Below are positions 1 through 5,922 of a stretch of 6,993 bases of DNA, piece by piece. Position 1 is the first letter of the stretch. Each line of letters starts with the position of its first letter. The notes below the pieces were generated by a model. That model searched no databases. It saw only the letters and a list, made by a program, of their open reading frames with translations, and was not told the DNA's origin. Source of the DNA: Gammaproteobacteria bacterium (lineage in GTDB: Bacteria > Pseudomonadota > Gammaproteobacteria > QOAV01); assembly GCA_027067235.1 (NCBI GenBank), contig JALXFQ010000136.1:1-6993 (forward strand). The letters are read 5' to 3'. A program made the translations under genes and the position numbers.

Positions 1-140
1 ACAACGGTTTCGGTTACGACCCGGTATTCTGGGTGCCGCAGCACCAATGCACCGCCGCGCAGCTATCCGCCGCCACAAAAAACCGGCTCAGCCACCGCGG
101 ACAGGCGCTGGCGAAACTGGCTGCCTTGCTGGCGGCATAA
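1..140 (+). CDS. rdgB: RdgB/HAM1-type XTP/dITP pyrophosphatase, C-terminal end (5' part outside window)
   Basis: Only the last 45 codons are visible, read in the frame starting at base 3 and ending in TAA at 138-140. The piece begins NGFGYDPVFWVP and contains SHRGQAL near its end. Both are hallmark blocks of the Ham1/RdgB family: GFGYDP lies next to the active site, and SHR(G) contacts the purine base. The E. coli protein has the same two blocks at the same spacing and a similar short tail. The family hydrolyses non-canonical purine triphosphates (dITP, XTP, ITP) to monophosphates plus pyrophosphate in the cytosol, keeping deaminated bases out of DNA and RNA. In E. coli rdgB lies directly upstream of hemW. 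Here the same order is kept, but a reversed small gene sits between them. Family identity is firm; the start, length and promoter cannot be judged. Confidence 0.93.
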   Translation, partial: NGFGYDPVFWVPQHQCTAAQLSAATKNRLSHRGQALAKLAALLAA

Positions 141-145
141 ACGCA

Positions 146-436
146 TCAGCCACTTTTGCGGCTACGCACGATTTCCGTAATTTCCACCTGGTAATCGCTA
201 TACCAGCGTTCTCGCCCGAGCCTCTGAGCCTGCTTGTGCTCCGGGTCATTTTTCCACGCGGCAATATCTTCCATGCTGGCCCAGTAGGAAATGGCGATTT
301 CATGCTTACCGTCGTCAACTGACGAGAAACCGAGGCAGCCATACTTGTCTGATGCGAGCGCCCGCATTCGCTCTGCCATGCCGGCGTATTGCTCATCCAG
401 CCGGGCGATCTTTGCCCTGAAAATAACAGCGTACAT
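146..436 (-). CDS. Antibiotic biosynthesis monooxygenase (ABM) domain protein, small single-domain
   Basis: A 96-residue protein. It starts MYAVIFRAKI, a first beta strand typical of the ABM ferredoxin-like fold (Pfam ABM). A helix (about residues 15-30) and a second strand around GCLGFSSV follow. Next comes the diagnostic block ISYW.S.EDI.AWK...EH..AQ (about 49-70), then GRERWY and a last strand YQVEITEI. That matches in length and order the stand-alone proteins annotated as ABM-family monooxygenases or 'YqjZ-like'. Members are dimeric. Some are cofactor-free oxygenases or heme-degrading enzymes, but most small stand-alone ones have no proven substrate, so no reaction is assigned. The start is well supported: AAGGAG (complement of 442-447) lies 5 bases before the ATG. 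The gene is convergent with rdgB, with 5 bases between the stops, and divergent from hemW. Its leader would contain the hairpins at 464-557. Confidence 0.86.
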   Translation of the reverse strand: MYAVIFRAKIARLDEQYAGMAERMRALASDKYGCLGFSSVDDGKHEIAISYWASMEDIAAWKNDPEHKQAQRLGRERWYSDYQVEITEIVRSRKSG

Positions 437-463
437 AAACTCTCCTTAGCAGGGATGTTCCGC

Positions 464-494
464 CATTTTTAATGGCTGTAAGCCATTGAAAATG
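464..494. repeat. Inverted repeat / stem-loop A
   Basis: Bases 464-477 pair with 481-494 as a 14-bp stem with a single T.G wobble (470/488) around a 3-base loop GTA. The core AATGGCT-GTA-AGCCATT is perfect. It lies between the ABM ribosome binding site and the next hairpin, so in ABM mRNA it would form within about 30 bases upstream of the start codon. No T-run follows on either strand, which argues against a simple intrinsic terminator. Confidence 0.75.
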
Positions 495-496
495 AA

Positions 497-525
497 GGAA
501 GCGGGAAACCGCGTTTTCCGCTTCC
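497..525. repeat. Inverted repeat / stem-loop B
   Basis: Bases 497-508 pair with 514-525 as a 12-bp stem (GGAAGCGG arm) with one G.T wobble (505/517) and the 5-base loop CCGCG. It starts only two bases after stem-loop A ends. On the minus strand it is followed by a loose T-rich stretch (TTCATTTTC), so it could at best be a weak terminator in the ABM direction. Its function is unknown. Confidence 0.72.
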
Positions 526-531
526 GTGATT

Positions 532-557
532 GAAAAAGCCCAGGGAAGGACTTTTTC
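532..557. terminator. Possible weak bidirectional terminator / stem-loop C
   Basis: GAAAAAG (532-538) pairs with CTTTTTC (551-557). The helix extends by C539-C540 with G548-G549 across one bulged A (550), leaving a 7-base loop. Either strand gives a hairpin with a five-T run at its 3' side, as in a bidirectional terminator. However, the GC part of the stem is only about 3 bp and the Ts are part of the helix, so termination would be weak. On the plus strand it could stop rdgB read-through before hemW. Confidence 0.3.
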
Positions 558-632
558 TGCATCCTGTTACAACAGAAAACCATTTTACGCCTGACGACAA
601 GATTTTGCGTCCTTGAGCGCGGCCACCGGCTG

Positions 633-638
633 TACAAT
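633..638 (+). promoter_or_regulatory. Candidate -10 box of the hemW promoter
   Basis: TACAAT matches the sigma-70 -10 consensus at five of six positions and ends six bases before the hemW ATG. Transcription would start at or next to the start codon. No good -35 hexamer sits at 16-18 bp. The nearest resemblances are TTGAGC (613-618, spacer 14) and TTGCGT (605-610, spacer 22). The call rests on the hexamer and its position only. Confidence 0.35.
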
Positions 639-644
639 AGCCAC

Positions 645-1781
645 ATGCAATCCCTCCCTCTCAGCCTCTATGTCCACATTCCCTGGTGCATACGCAAATG
701 CCCCTATTGTGATTTCAATTCCCATGCCGTGAAATCTGTTATCGACGAGGACGCCTATGTCGATAGCCTGCTACGGGATCTGGAGCATGATCTGCCCCGG
801 GTCTGGGGACGGTCAGTTCAGACGGTATTCATTGGCGGCGGTACGCCCAGTCTGTTTTCCGGCGCGGCTATCGATCGCCTGCTGCGCGGTACTCGCGCTC
901 GTGTCGCCCTGTCGCCGCGGGCGGAAATCACTCTGGAAGCCAATCCCGGAACAGCCGACGCGGGCAACTTTGCCGGCTACCGCGAGGCCGGCGTCAACCG
1001 GTTGTCTCTGGGCCTGCAGTCGTTCGATGACGAAAAACTGGCGGCGCTGGGGCGTATTCATACTGCCGGTCAGGCGGTGGAGGCTTTTCGGCTCGCGCGC
1101 GATGCCGGGTTTGATAACATCAACCTGGACATCATGTTCGGTCTGCCCGGGCAAAGCCTGCAACAGGCGCTGGCGGATATAGAGCAAGCGCTTACTCTCG
1201 ACCCAGAGCATATATCCGCTTATCAGCTGACTCTGGAGCCGAATACAGCATTTCACCATTCTCCACCATCGTTACCGGCAGATGAGCTGCAGTGGGAGAT
1301 GCAGGAGGCCATTACTGATCTGCTGGATGCGCATCGCTTCCAACGCTACGAGGTGTCGGCCTACGCCCGGCCCGGCCACCAATGCCGCCACAACCGCAAC
1401 TACTGGGAGTTTGGCGACTATCTCGGCATTGGCGCTGGTGCACATGGTAAAATCACGCAGCATAATGGCGTCACGCGATCATCTAAATTGCGCCACCCGG
1501 TTGAATATATGCAACAGGCGGGCAGCGAAGCTTGCATTTCTGAGCATCACTCCCTGGACGATGACGACCTGGTCACTGAGTTTCTGATGAACGCCCTGCG
1601 CCTGAAATCGGGCTTCCGGCCAGGTTTGTTCGCCAAATCCACCGGGCTGCCCGGTTCGATTTTGATGAAAGCCCTGGAGAAAGCTGAAAGCAGGCAACTG
1701 ATTGAACGATCGGAGTCCGTCATCCGTGCTACGGATAGAGGCTATCGTTACCTCAATGAGCTATTGCTGTTGCTTCCTTGA
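645..1781 (+). CDS. hemW: HemW, radical SAM heme chaperone (formerly 'oxygen-independent coproporphyrinogen III oxidase-like')
   Basis: The 378-residue protein matches the length of E. coli HemW. The N-terminus LSLYVHIPWC leads into the radical-SAM cluster motif CxxxCxxC at Cys15, Cys19 and Cys22, followed by DFNSH. GGGTPS (about 64-69) and EANPGT (about 99-104) are the SAM-binding blocks of the HemN/HemW superfamily. The HNRNYW...GIGAGAHG segment and a C-terminal HemN_C winged-helix-like region complete the layout. HemW lacks the N-terminal extension of true HemN. In the studied homologues it binds heme and a [4Fe-4S] cluster and delivers heme to respiratory proteins rather than oxidising coproporphyrinogen. 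The start is the only plausible one: the upstream frame stays open but has no ATG, GTG or TTG nearby, and the N-terminus aligns with E. coli HemW. No Shine-Dalgarno sequence precedes it. A Host_attach-family gene follows on the same strand after 59 bases. Confidence 0.97.
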   Translation: MQSLPLSLYVHIPWCIRKCPYCDFNSHAVKSVIDEDAYVDSLLRDLEHDLPRVWGRSVQTVFIGGGTPSLFSGAAIDRLLRGTRARVALSPRAEITLEANPGTADAGNFAGYREAGVNRLSLGLQSFDDEKLAALGRIHTAGQAVEAFRLARDAGFDNINLDIMFGLPGQSLQQALADIEQALTLDPEHISAYQLTLEPNTAFHHSPPSLPADELQWEMQEAITDLLDAHRFQRYEVSAYARPGHQCRHNRNYWEFGDYLGIGAGAHGKITQHNGVTRSSKLRHPVEYMQQAGSEACISEHHSLDDDDLVTEFLMNALRLKSGFRPGLFAKSTGLPGSILMKALEKAESRQLIERSESVIRATDRGYRYLNELLLLLP

Positions 1782-1828
1782 ATCCACGGGGTGTGCCCTC
1801 AGTTGAAAATAAGATACCCTGTTCAAAC

Positions 1829-1834
1829 AAGGAG
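1829..1834 (+). promoter_or_regulatory. Ribosome binding site that fixes the start of the Host_attach gene
   Basis: AAGGAG lies 6 bases before the ATG at 1841. A second in-frame ATG at 1835 directly abuts this site and is too close to be used. The longer reading frame beginning with TTG at 1778 overlaps the hemW stop, has no ribosome binding site, and adds residues unrelated to the family. Confidence 0.8.
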
Positions 1835-1840
1835 ATGAAT

Positions 1841-2281
1841 ATGTCGATAGTCTGGGTCGTCGCTGCTGATGGCAGCCGAGCGCAAATTTTTGAATCGCCA
1901 AACCGGGTTGGGCCCCTACAACCGGTAACCCGGCTGGATCATCCTGAAGCGCGCATGAAAGACAGCGAACTGTATGCCGATGCGCCCGGCCGCGCTTTTG
2001 ACAGCACCGGCTCCGGCCGCCATGCCATGGAGAACGAGGTAGATGCAAAAAAGATGGAGTCCATCCGCTTCGCCAAACAGCTGTGTGATTTTCTGCAGGA
2101 ACAGTCCCGGACCGGCGCATACGACAAGCTGGTTCTCGCCGCGCCACCGCAGTTTCTCGGTTTATTGCGGGACAATCTGGACAAGGGTGTGCGTGAGAAA
2201 ATCAGCGCCGAAGTTGACAAGGATCTGGCAAACGAAACGCCGGACGACATCCGTGATCATCTACCAGACTTTTTGTATTGA
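1841..2281 (+). CDS. Host attachment family protein (Host_attach, COG5622 'protein required for attachment to host cells')
   Basis: A 146-residue soluble protein. It opens with a hydrophobic strand MSIVWVVAADGSRAQIF, the usual family beginning ('...VVVADGARARIF'). A polar middle follows with ELYADAPGRAFDS and the basic/acidic HAMENEVDAKK block. After that come a helix ending FLQE and the strand-loop KLVLAAPPQFLG (about 95-106), then LRDNL and a C-terminal LANETPDDIRDHLP helix. The order and length fit the Host_attach family, named for an Agrobacterium attachment phenotype. The fold has been related to bacterial relatives of archaeo-eukaryotic release factors, but no catalytic GGQ motif is visible here and no biochemical role is established. 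There is no signal peptide or membrane segment, so the protein is probably cytosolic and the family name may mislead. It lies 59 bases after hemW, possibly on the same transcript, and runs convergently into glgA 11 bp away. Confidence 0.85.
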   Translation: MSIVWVVAADGSRAQIFESPNRVGPLQPVTRLDHPEARMKDSELYADAPGRAFDSTGSGRHAMENEVDAKKMESIRFAKQLCDFLQEQSRTGAYDKLVLAAPPQFLGLLRDNLDKGVREKISAEVDKDLANETPDDIRDHLPDFLY

Positions 2282-2292
2282 ACACCCACCGT

Positions 2293-3759
2293 TTAGCCGC
2301 CACCGCTATAAAGATTCAGATATTCTTTCGCTGATTTGTCCCAGCTGAAGTCCTGACGCATGGCCGTGCGCACCAGTTGCCGCCAGCGCGCCGTGTGTCC
2401 ATAGTCAGCCAACGCGCGCTCGATGGCGCCCATCAGGCTTTGCGCCGTCTGATCCGGGAAAACATAACCGGTGGCTGTCTTGTTCTTGACGTTTTCCGGC
2501 GTCGCGTCCACCACGGTATCGGCCAGGCCGCCGGTGGCATGGACGACGGGCAAAGTGCCGTAGGCCAGGCTGTACAACTGATTCAGTCCGCAGGGCTCGA
2601 AACGCGAGGGCATCAGGAACATGTCCGCCCCGGCCTCCACCAGATGGGCCAGCGGTTCGGAATAACCCAGATGAACCAGCACCCTGCCGGGGTATTTCCT
2701 GGCCAGCGCCTGCAACCGCGTCTCGTACCAGGACTGTCCGGTACCCAGGAACACAAACAGGGCGTTGGAAGACTTGATCAGCTTCGGCATGGTGTCCAGC
2801 AGCAGATCTATGCCTTTCTGTTCCACCAGTCGACCGACGAAACCCATGAGCGGACGCTGTAACGTTTTTTCCCCGGCGCGCACGCCCATGTTGCCGAGCA
2901 GGGCTTTCTTGTTCTGACGCTTGCCGCGCAGATAGCCATGTTGAACCGAATAGTGGAACGGGATGAATTCGTCGGTGCGCGGATTCCAGACTTCCGGATC
3001 GACGCCATTGAGAATGCCGCGAAACTTGTACTGTATGGATTTGAGCACGCCTTCGTAGCCATAACCGTATTCGGGCGTCAGAATCTCGCGCGCATAAGTG
3101 GGGCTGACCGTGGTTACCTGGTTGGCGAAAACAATACCGGCCTTGAGCATGGACATGCTGCCATAGAACTCGATGCCGTCCGATGACCACCAGCTTGCCG
3201 GCAACCCGAGCTTGATGTATTCGGCCTGGGGAAAAAGCCCGCCATAGGCCAGGTTGTGGATAGTGAACACTGACTTCGGGGCATCGCTTTCCATGTGCAG
3301 CATGGCCGGAATCAGGCCAGTCTGCCAGTCGTGGCAATGCACCACGTCAGGTTTCCAGCCGAGCTTGAGTCTGTCCATGGCCAGCAGCGTCACGGCGCGG
3401 GCGAATACCGTGTAGCGCTCGGCGTTGTCCGGCCAGTCATAACCGTCCGGATGCTGGTAGGGGTTGCCCGGGCGGTCGAACAGCTCGGCAATATCCACCA
3501 GCAGCAGGGGAATGCCCAGCTCGTCATGATTGCCCTCGACAATGCGGGCACTGAACAGGCGTCCTTCACCCGGCACGTCCAGCCAGCCCAGTATGCGGGT
3601 GTTTTTCAGCTTCTCCAGTACCGCGCGGTAGGCGGGAAGCACCAGCCCCACATCCGCGCCCTGGCGCTGCAGGGCGTGCGGCAGACTGTAGATAACATCA
3701 CCCAGGCCGCCGGTCTTGATCAGCGGATAAGCCTCGGACGCGGCAAACAACACCTTCAT
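2293..3759 (-). CDS. glgA: Glycogen synthase GlgA (ADP-glucose: alpha-1,4-glucan glucosyltransferase, GT5)
   Basis: The protein has 488 residues, close to the E. coli length of about 477. It adds glucose from ADP-glucose to the non-reducing end of alpha-1,4-glucan in the cytosol. The N-terminal Rossmann domain begins MKVLFAASEAYPLIKTGGLGDV. Lys15 in the KTGGL loop binds ADP-glucose. HCHDWQTGL (about 141-149) and FTIHNLAY (His168) are GT5 signatures. The C-terminal domain starts around residue 300 with GFVGRLVEQKG (Arg310 and Lys315, phosphate-binding). It contains SRFEPCGLNQLY with Glu388 and Cys390, then HATGGLADTV. All expected catalytic residues are present, so the enzyme should be active. 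The start is a single base after the glgB stop; a GAGGA motif at the end of glgB (3773-3769) lies 9 bases before the ATG. It is the last gene of the malQ-glgB-glgA run. No strong terminator follows its TAA. Confidence 0.97.
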   Translation of the reverse strand: MKVLFAASEAYPLIKTGGLGDVIYSLPHALQRQGADVGLVLPAYRAVLEKLKNTRILGWLDVPGEGRLFSARIVEGNHDELGIPLLLVDIAELFDRPGNPYQHPDGYDWPDNAERYTVFARAVTLLAMDRLKLGWKPDVVHCHDWQTGLIPAMLHMESDAPKSVFTIHNLAYGGLFPQAEYIKLGLPASWWSSDGIEFYGSMSMLKAGIVFANQVTTVSPTYAREILTPEYGYGYEGVLKSIQYKFRGILNGVDPEVWNPRTDEFIPFHYSVQHGYLRGKRQNKKALLGNMGVRAGEKTLQRPLMGFVGRLVEQKGIDLLLDTMPKLIKSSNALFVFLGTGQSWYETRLQALARKYPGRVLVHLGYSEPLAHLVEAGADMFLMPSRFEPCGLNQLYSLAYGTLPVVHATGGLADTVVDATPENVKNKTATGYVFPDQTAQSLMGAIERALADYGHTARWRQLVRTAMRQDFSWDKSAKEYLNLYSGGG

Positions 3760-3760
3760 T

Positions 3761-5920
3761 TCATGGCTTCCTCAGCAACAACGCCCCCAGTGGCGGCAAC
3801 CGCAACTCCAGCGAATGCTCAAACCCCATCCAGGGGACATCACGAGCGCTGATTTTACCGCCATTGCCAACATCGGAACCACCATAATAAGCTGAATCGG
3901 TATTCAGTATTTCCAGATAGCTGCCAGCCTGGGGCGCGCCGATACGGTAGGCTTCGCGCACCACCGGCGTAAAATTGAACACGCAGATCAACGCATTTCC
4001 AGCCGCATCCTTGCGCAGAAAGCTGATCACGGACTGCTCGGCATCGTGGCAGTCCATCCACTGAAAGCCCTGCTGTTCAAAATCAAAATGATGCAGGGCG
4101 GGTTGTTCCCGGTACAGTCGGTTGAGGTCGCTCACCAGATTGTGCAGACCCTCGTGGGTGGGAAATTCCAGCAACGACCAGTCCAGCTCCTCCTTGGCGT
4201 TCCATTCCCGCCACTGGCCGATTTCCGACCCCATGAACAGCAGCTTCTTGCCGGGATGAGCATACTGGTAGGCATACAGCAGTCGCAGATTGGCAAACTT
4301 CTGCCATATGTCGCCCGGCATCTTGCCGAGCATGCTTTTTTTCAGATGCACCACTTCATCATGGGAAAACGGCAACACAAAGTTTTCCGTATAAGCATAT
4401 ATCTGGCTGAAAGTGAGCTGATCCTGGTGGTATTTGCGATACACCGGATCCACTTCCATGTAGGACAGGGTATCGTGCATCCAGCCCATGTTCCATTTCA
4501 TGGAAAAACCCAGCCCGCCCATGTAGGTCGGGCGCGAAACCATGGGCCAGGCAGTGGATTCCTCCGCCACCGTAAGCGCACCGGGAAAACGGGCGTGTAC
4601 CACCTCGTTCATCTGTTTCAGGAAGGCAATGGCCTCCAGATTTTCACGGCCGCCGAACTCGTTGGGCGTCCAGTCGTGGTCCTCGCGCGAATAATCCAGA
4701 TACAGCATGGAGGCCACCGCATCGACGCGCAGACCGTCAATGTGGAACTCCTCGATCCAGTACAGGGCGTTGGCAATAAGAAAATTACGCACCTCATTTC
4801 GTCCGTAGTCGAAAATCAGCGTGCCCCAGTCGCGATGCTCGCCGCGCTTCGGGTCGGCATGTTCGTACAGCGGCTTGCCGACAAAGCGCGCCAGTGCAAA
4901 TTCGTCTTTCGGAAAATGCGCGGGCACCCAGTCCAGCAGCACCCCCAGACCGGCCTGATGGCAACGATCGACAAAATAGCGAAAATCATCGGGCTCGCCG
5001 AAACGGGACGTGGGCGCATAGTAACCACTTACCTGATAACCCCAGGATTCATCCAGCGGATGCTCCATTACCGGCAATAACTCGATGTGCGTATAACCGA
5101 GCCCAACCACATAATCCACCAGCTGATCCGCCAGTTCGCGATAGCTCAAAAACGAACCATCCGGCTTCAGCCGCCAGGAGCCGGCATGTACCTCGTAGAC
5201 GCTGGAAGCCTGGTGCTGCCAGTCCCACTGCTCGCGCTCCCTGATCCAATCCGCATCCGCCCACGCGTAGGCCTGCCGGGCGGCAATGATGGAAACCGTG
5301 TCCGGCCGCAACGCCATGCGCCGCGCATAGGGATCGGTCTTGGTCAGCAAAGCGCCGTCTTCCGTGAGTATCTCGTATTTATAGGCGTCACCCGGCTGCA
5401 GACCGGGGATGAAAAGCTCCCACACGCCGGATTCGCCGCGGCTGCGCATGGGATGGCGCCGGCCATTCCAGCCATTGAAATTTCCCACCACGCTAACGCG
5501 CGGCACAGCCGGCGCCCACACCGCAAACAGACAGCCGGACACACCATCAATCTCGCGCATGCTGGCGCCCAGCACCCGCCATAGCTGCCAGTGCTTGCCT
5601 TCGTTGAACAGATGCAGATCCAGCTCGCCGAGCTGTGGCTGGAAACTGTAGGGCGAGACTGCCTCATGGGTAGAACCATCGCCTTTTTCGGTCCAGCGCA
5701 GCAAGTAGTGATCCGGGACTTTCGCCGCCTGTTCATCGTTCATCATGGCGACAAAGGCATCGCTGCCTTTCATACGCTTCATCGGGCCGTAGCCCACCAG
5801 CTCGACCTTTTGCGCGCTCGGCATGTAGGCCCGTATGACCGAGCCGCCATCATAGGGATGACGCCCCAGATAATCGAACGGGTCATGGTGCGCGCCCTGT
5901 TGCAGCCGGCTCAACGACAT
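3761..5920 (-). CDS. glgB: 1,4-alpha-glucan branching enzyme GlgB (GH13 subfamily 9)
   Basis: The protein has 719 residues, similar to the E. coli enzyme (about 728), with the full type-1 architecture. This comprises an N-terminal N1 module (about 1-110, DPFDYLGRHP), a CBM48 module (about 110-215, with FAVWAP and VVGNFNGW), the GH13 barrel (about 240-600) and a C-terminal all-beta domain. It cleaves an alpha-1,4 chain and re-attaches it by an alpha-1,6 link. Catalytic residues are in place with E. coli spacing: nucleophile Asp400 in GLRVDAV, acid/base Glu453 in VAEEST, and transition-state Asp521 in FSHDEVVH. Also present are YEVHAGSW (242-249), WGYQVSGYYAP and FMGSEIGQWREWN. Start choice: AAGGAG (complement of 5928-5933), inside the last codons of malQ, lies 7 bases before the ATG, and only 2 bases separate the malQ stop from this start. 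Residue 526, directly after HDEVVH, is Leu where E. coli has Gly. Confidence 0.98.
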   Translation of the reverse strand: MSLSRLQQGAHHDPFDYLGRHPYDGGSVIRAYMPSAQKVELVGYGPMKRMKGSDAFVAMMNDEQAAKVPDHYLLRWTEKGDGSTHEAVSPYSFQPQLGELDLHLFNEGKHWQLWRVLGASMREIDGVSGCLFAVWAPAVPRVSVVGNFNGWNGRRHPMRSRGESGVWELFIPGLQPGDAYKYEILTEDGALLTKTDPYARRMALRPDTVSIIAARQAYAWADADWIREREQWDWQHQASSVYEVHAGSWRLKPDGSFLSYRELADQLVDYVVGLGYTHIELLPVMEHPLDESWGYQVSGYYAPTSRFGEPDDFRYFVDRCHQAGLGVLLDWVPAHFPKDEFALARFVGKPLYEHADPKRGEHRDWGTLIFDYGRNEVRNFLIANALYWIEEFHIDGLRVDAVASMLYLDYSREDHDWTPNEFGGRENLEAIAFLKQMNEVVHARFPGALTVAEESTAWPMVSRPTYMGGLGFSMKWNMGWMHDTLSYMEVDPVYRKYHQDQLTFSQIYAYTENFVLPFSHDEVVHLKKSMLGKMPGDIWQKFANLRLLYAYQYAHPGKKLLFMGSEIGQWREWNAKEELDWSLLEFPTHEGLHNLVSDLNRLYREQPALHHFDFEQQGFQWMDCHDAEQSVISFLRKDAAGNALICVFNFTPVVREAYRIGAPQAGSYLEILNTDSAYYGGSDVGNGGKISARDVPWMGFEHSLELRLPPLGALLLRKP

Positions 5921-5922
5921 GG

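Larger units (their letters stand above)
437..644. promoter_or_regulatory. Divergent intergenic region between the ABM gene and hemW
   Basis: A 208-bp non-coding stretch separates the two divergent starts. The 66-residue minus-strand reading frame across it has no family resemblance and overlaps the hairpins, so I do not call a gene. The content in order is the ABM ribosome binding site (442-447), three neighbouring stem-loops (464-494, 497-525, 532-557), an inverted repeat at 553-579, and an AT-richer spacer. A -10-like box follows at 633-638, directly before hemW. No convincing consensus -35/-10 pair was found for the ABM gene on the minus strand. Confidence 0.6.

Noticed and set aside
446..646. 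Minus-strand 66-codon frame in the ABM-hemW gap
   Set aside because: It spans the hairpins and the hemW start and gives a composition unlike a folded protein. There is no family match and no supporting ribosome binding site.
813..1259. Minus-strand 148-codon frame opposite hemW
   Set aside because: It is antisense to the conserved radical-SAM domain, with no ribosome binding site or family resemblance.
1786..1798. Short GGG...CCC inverted repeat after hemW as a terminator
   Set aside because: Only about three pairs, with no T-run, so it is not distinguishable from chance.
1778..1840. Upstream TTG start for the Host_attach gene, overlapping the hemW stop
   Set aside because: A strong AAGGAG site precedes the ATG at 1841, and the family alignment begins at MSIVWVV. 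The extra residues look like translated leader.
2405..3337. Minus-strand 310-codon frame inside glgA
   Set aside because: This is a frame-shifted reading of glgA itself. The correct frame carries all GT5 motifs without interruption.
4046..5080. Plus-strand open frame of 344 codons opposite glgB
   Set aside because: It lies wholly antisense to a clear, full-length GlgB. Its protein has no recognisable motif, and its composition is that of a reverse-complement shadow of a GC-rich gene.
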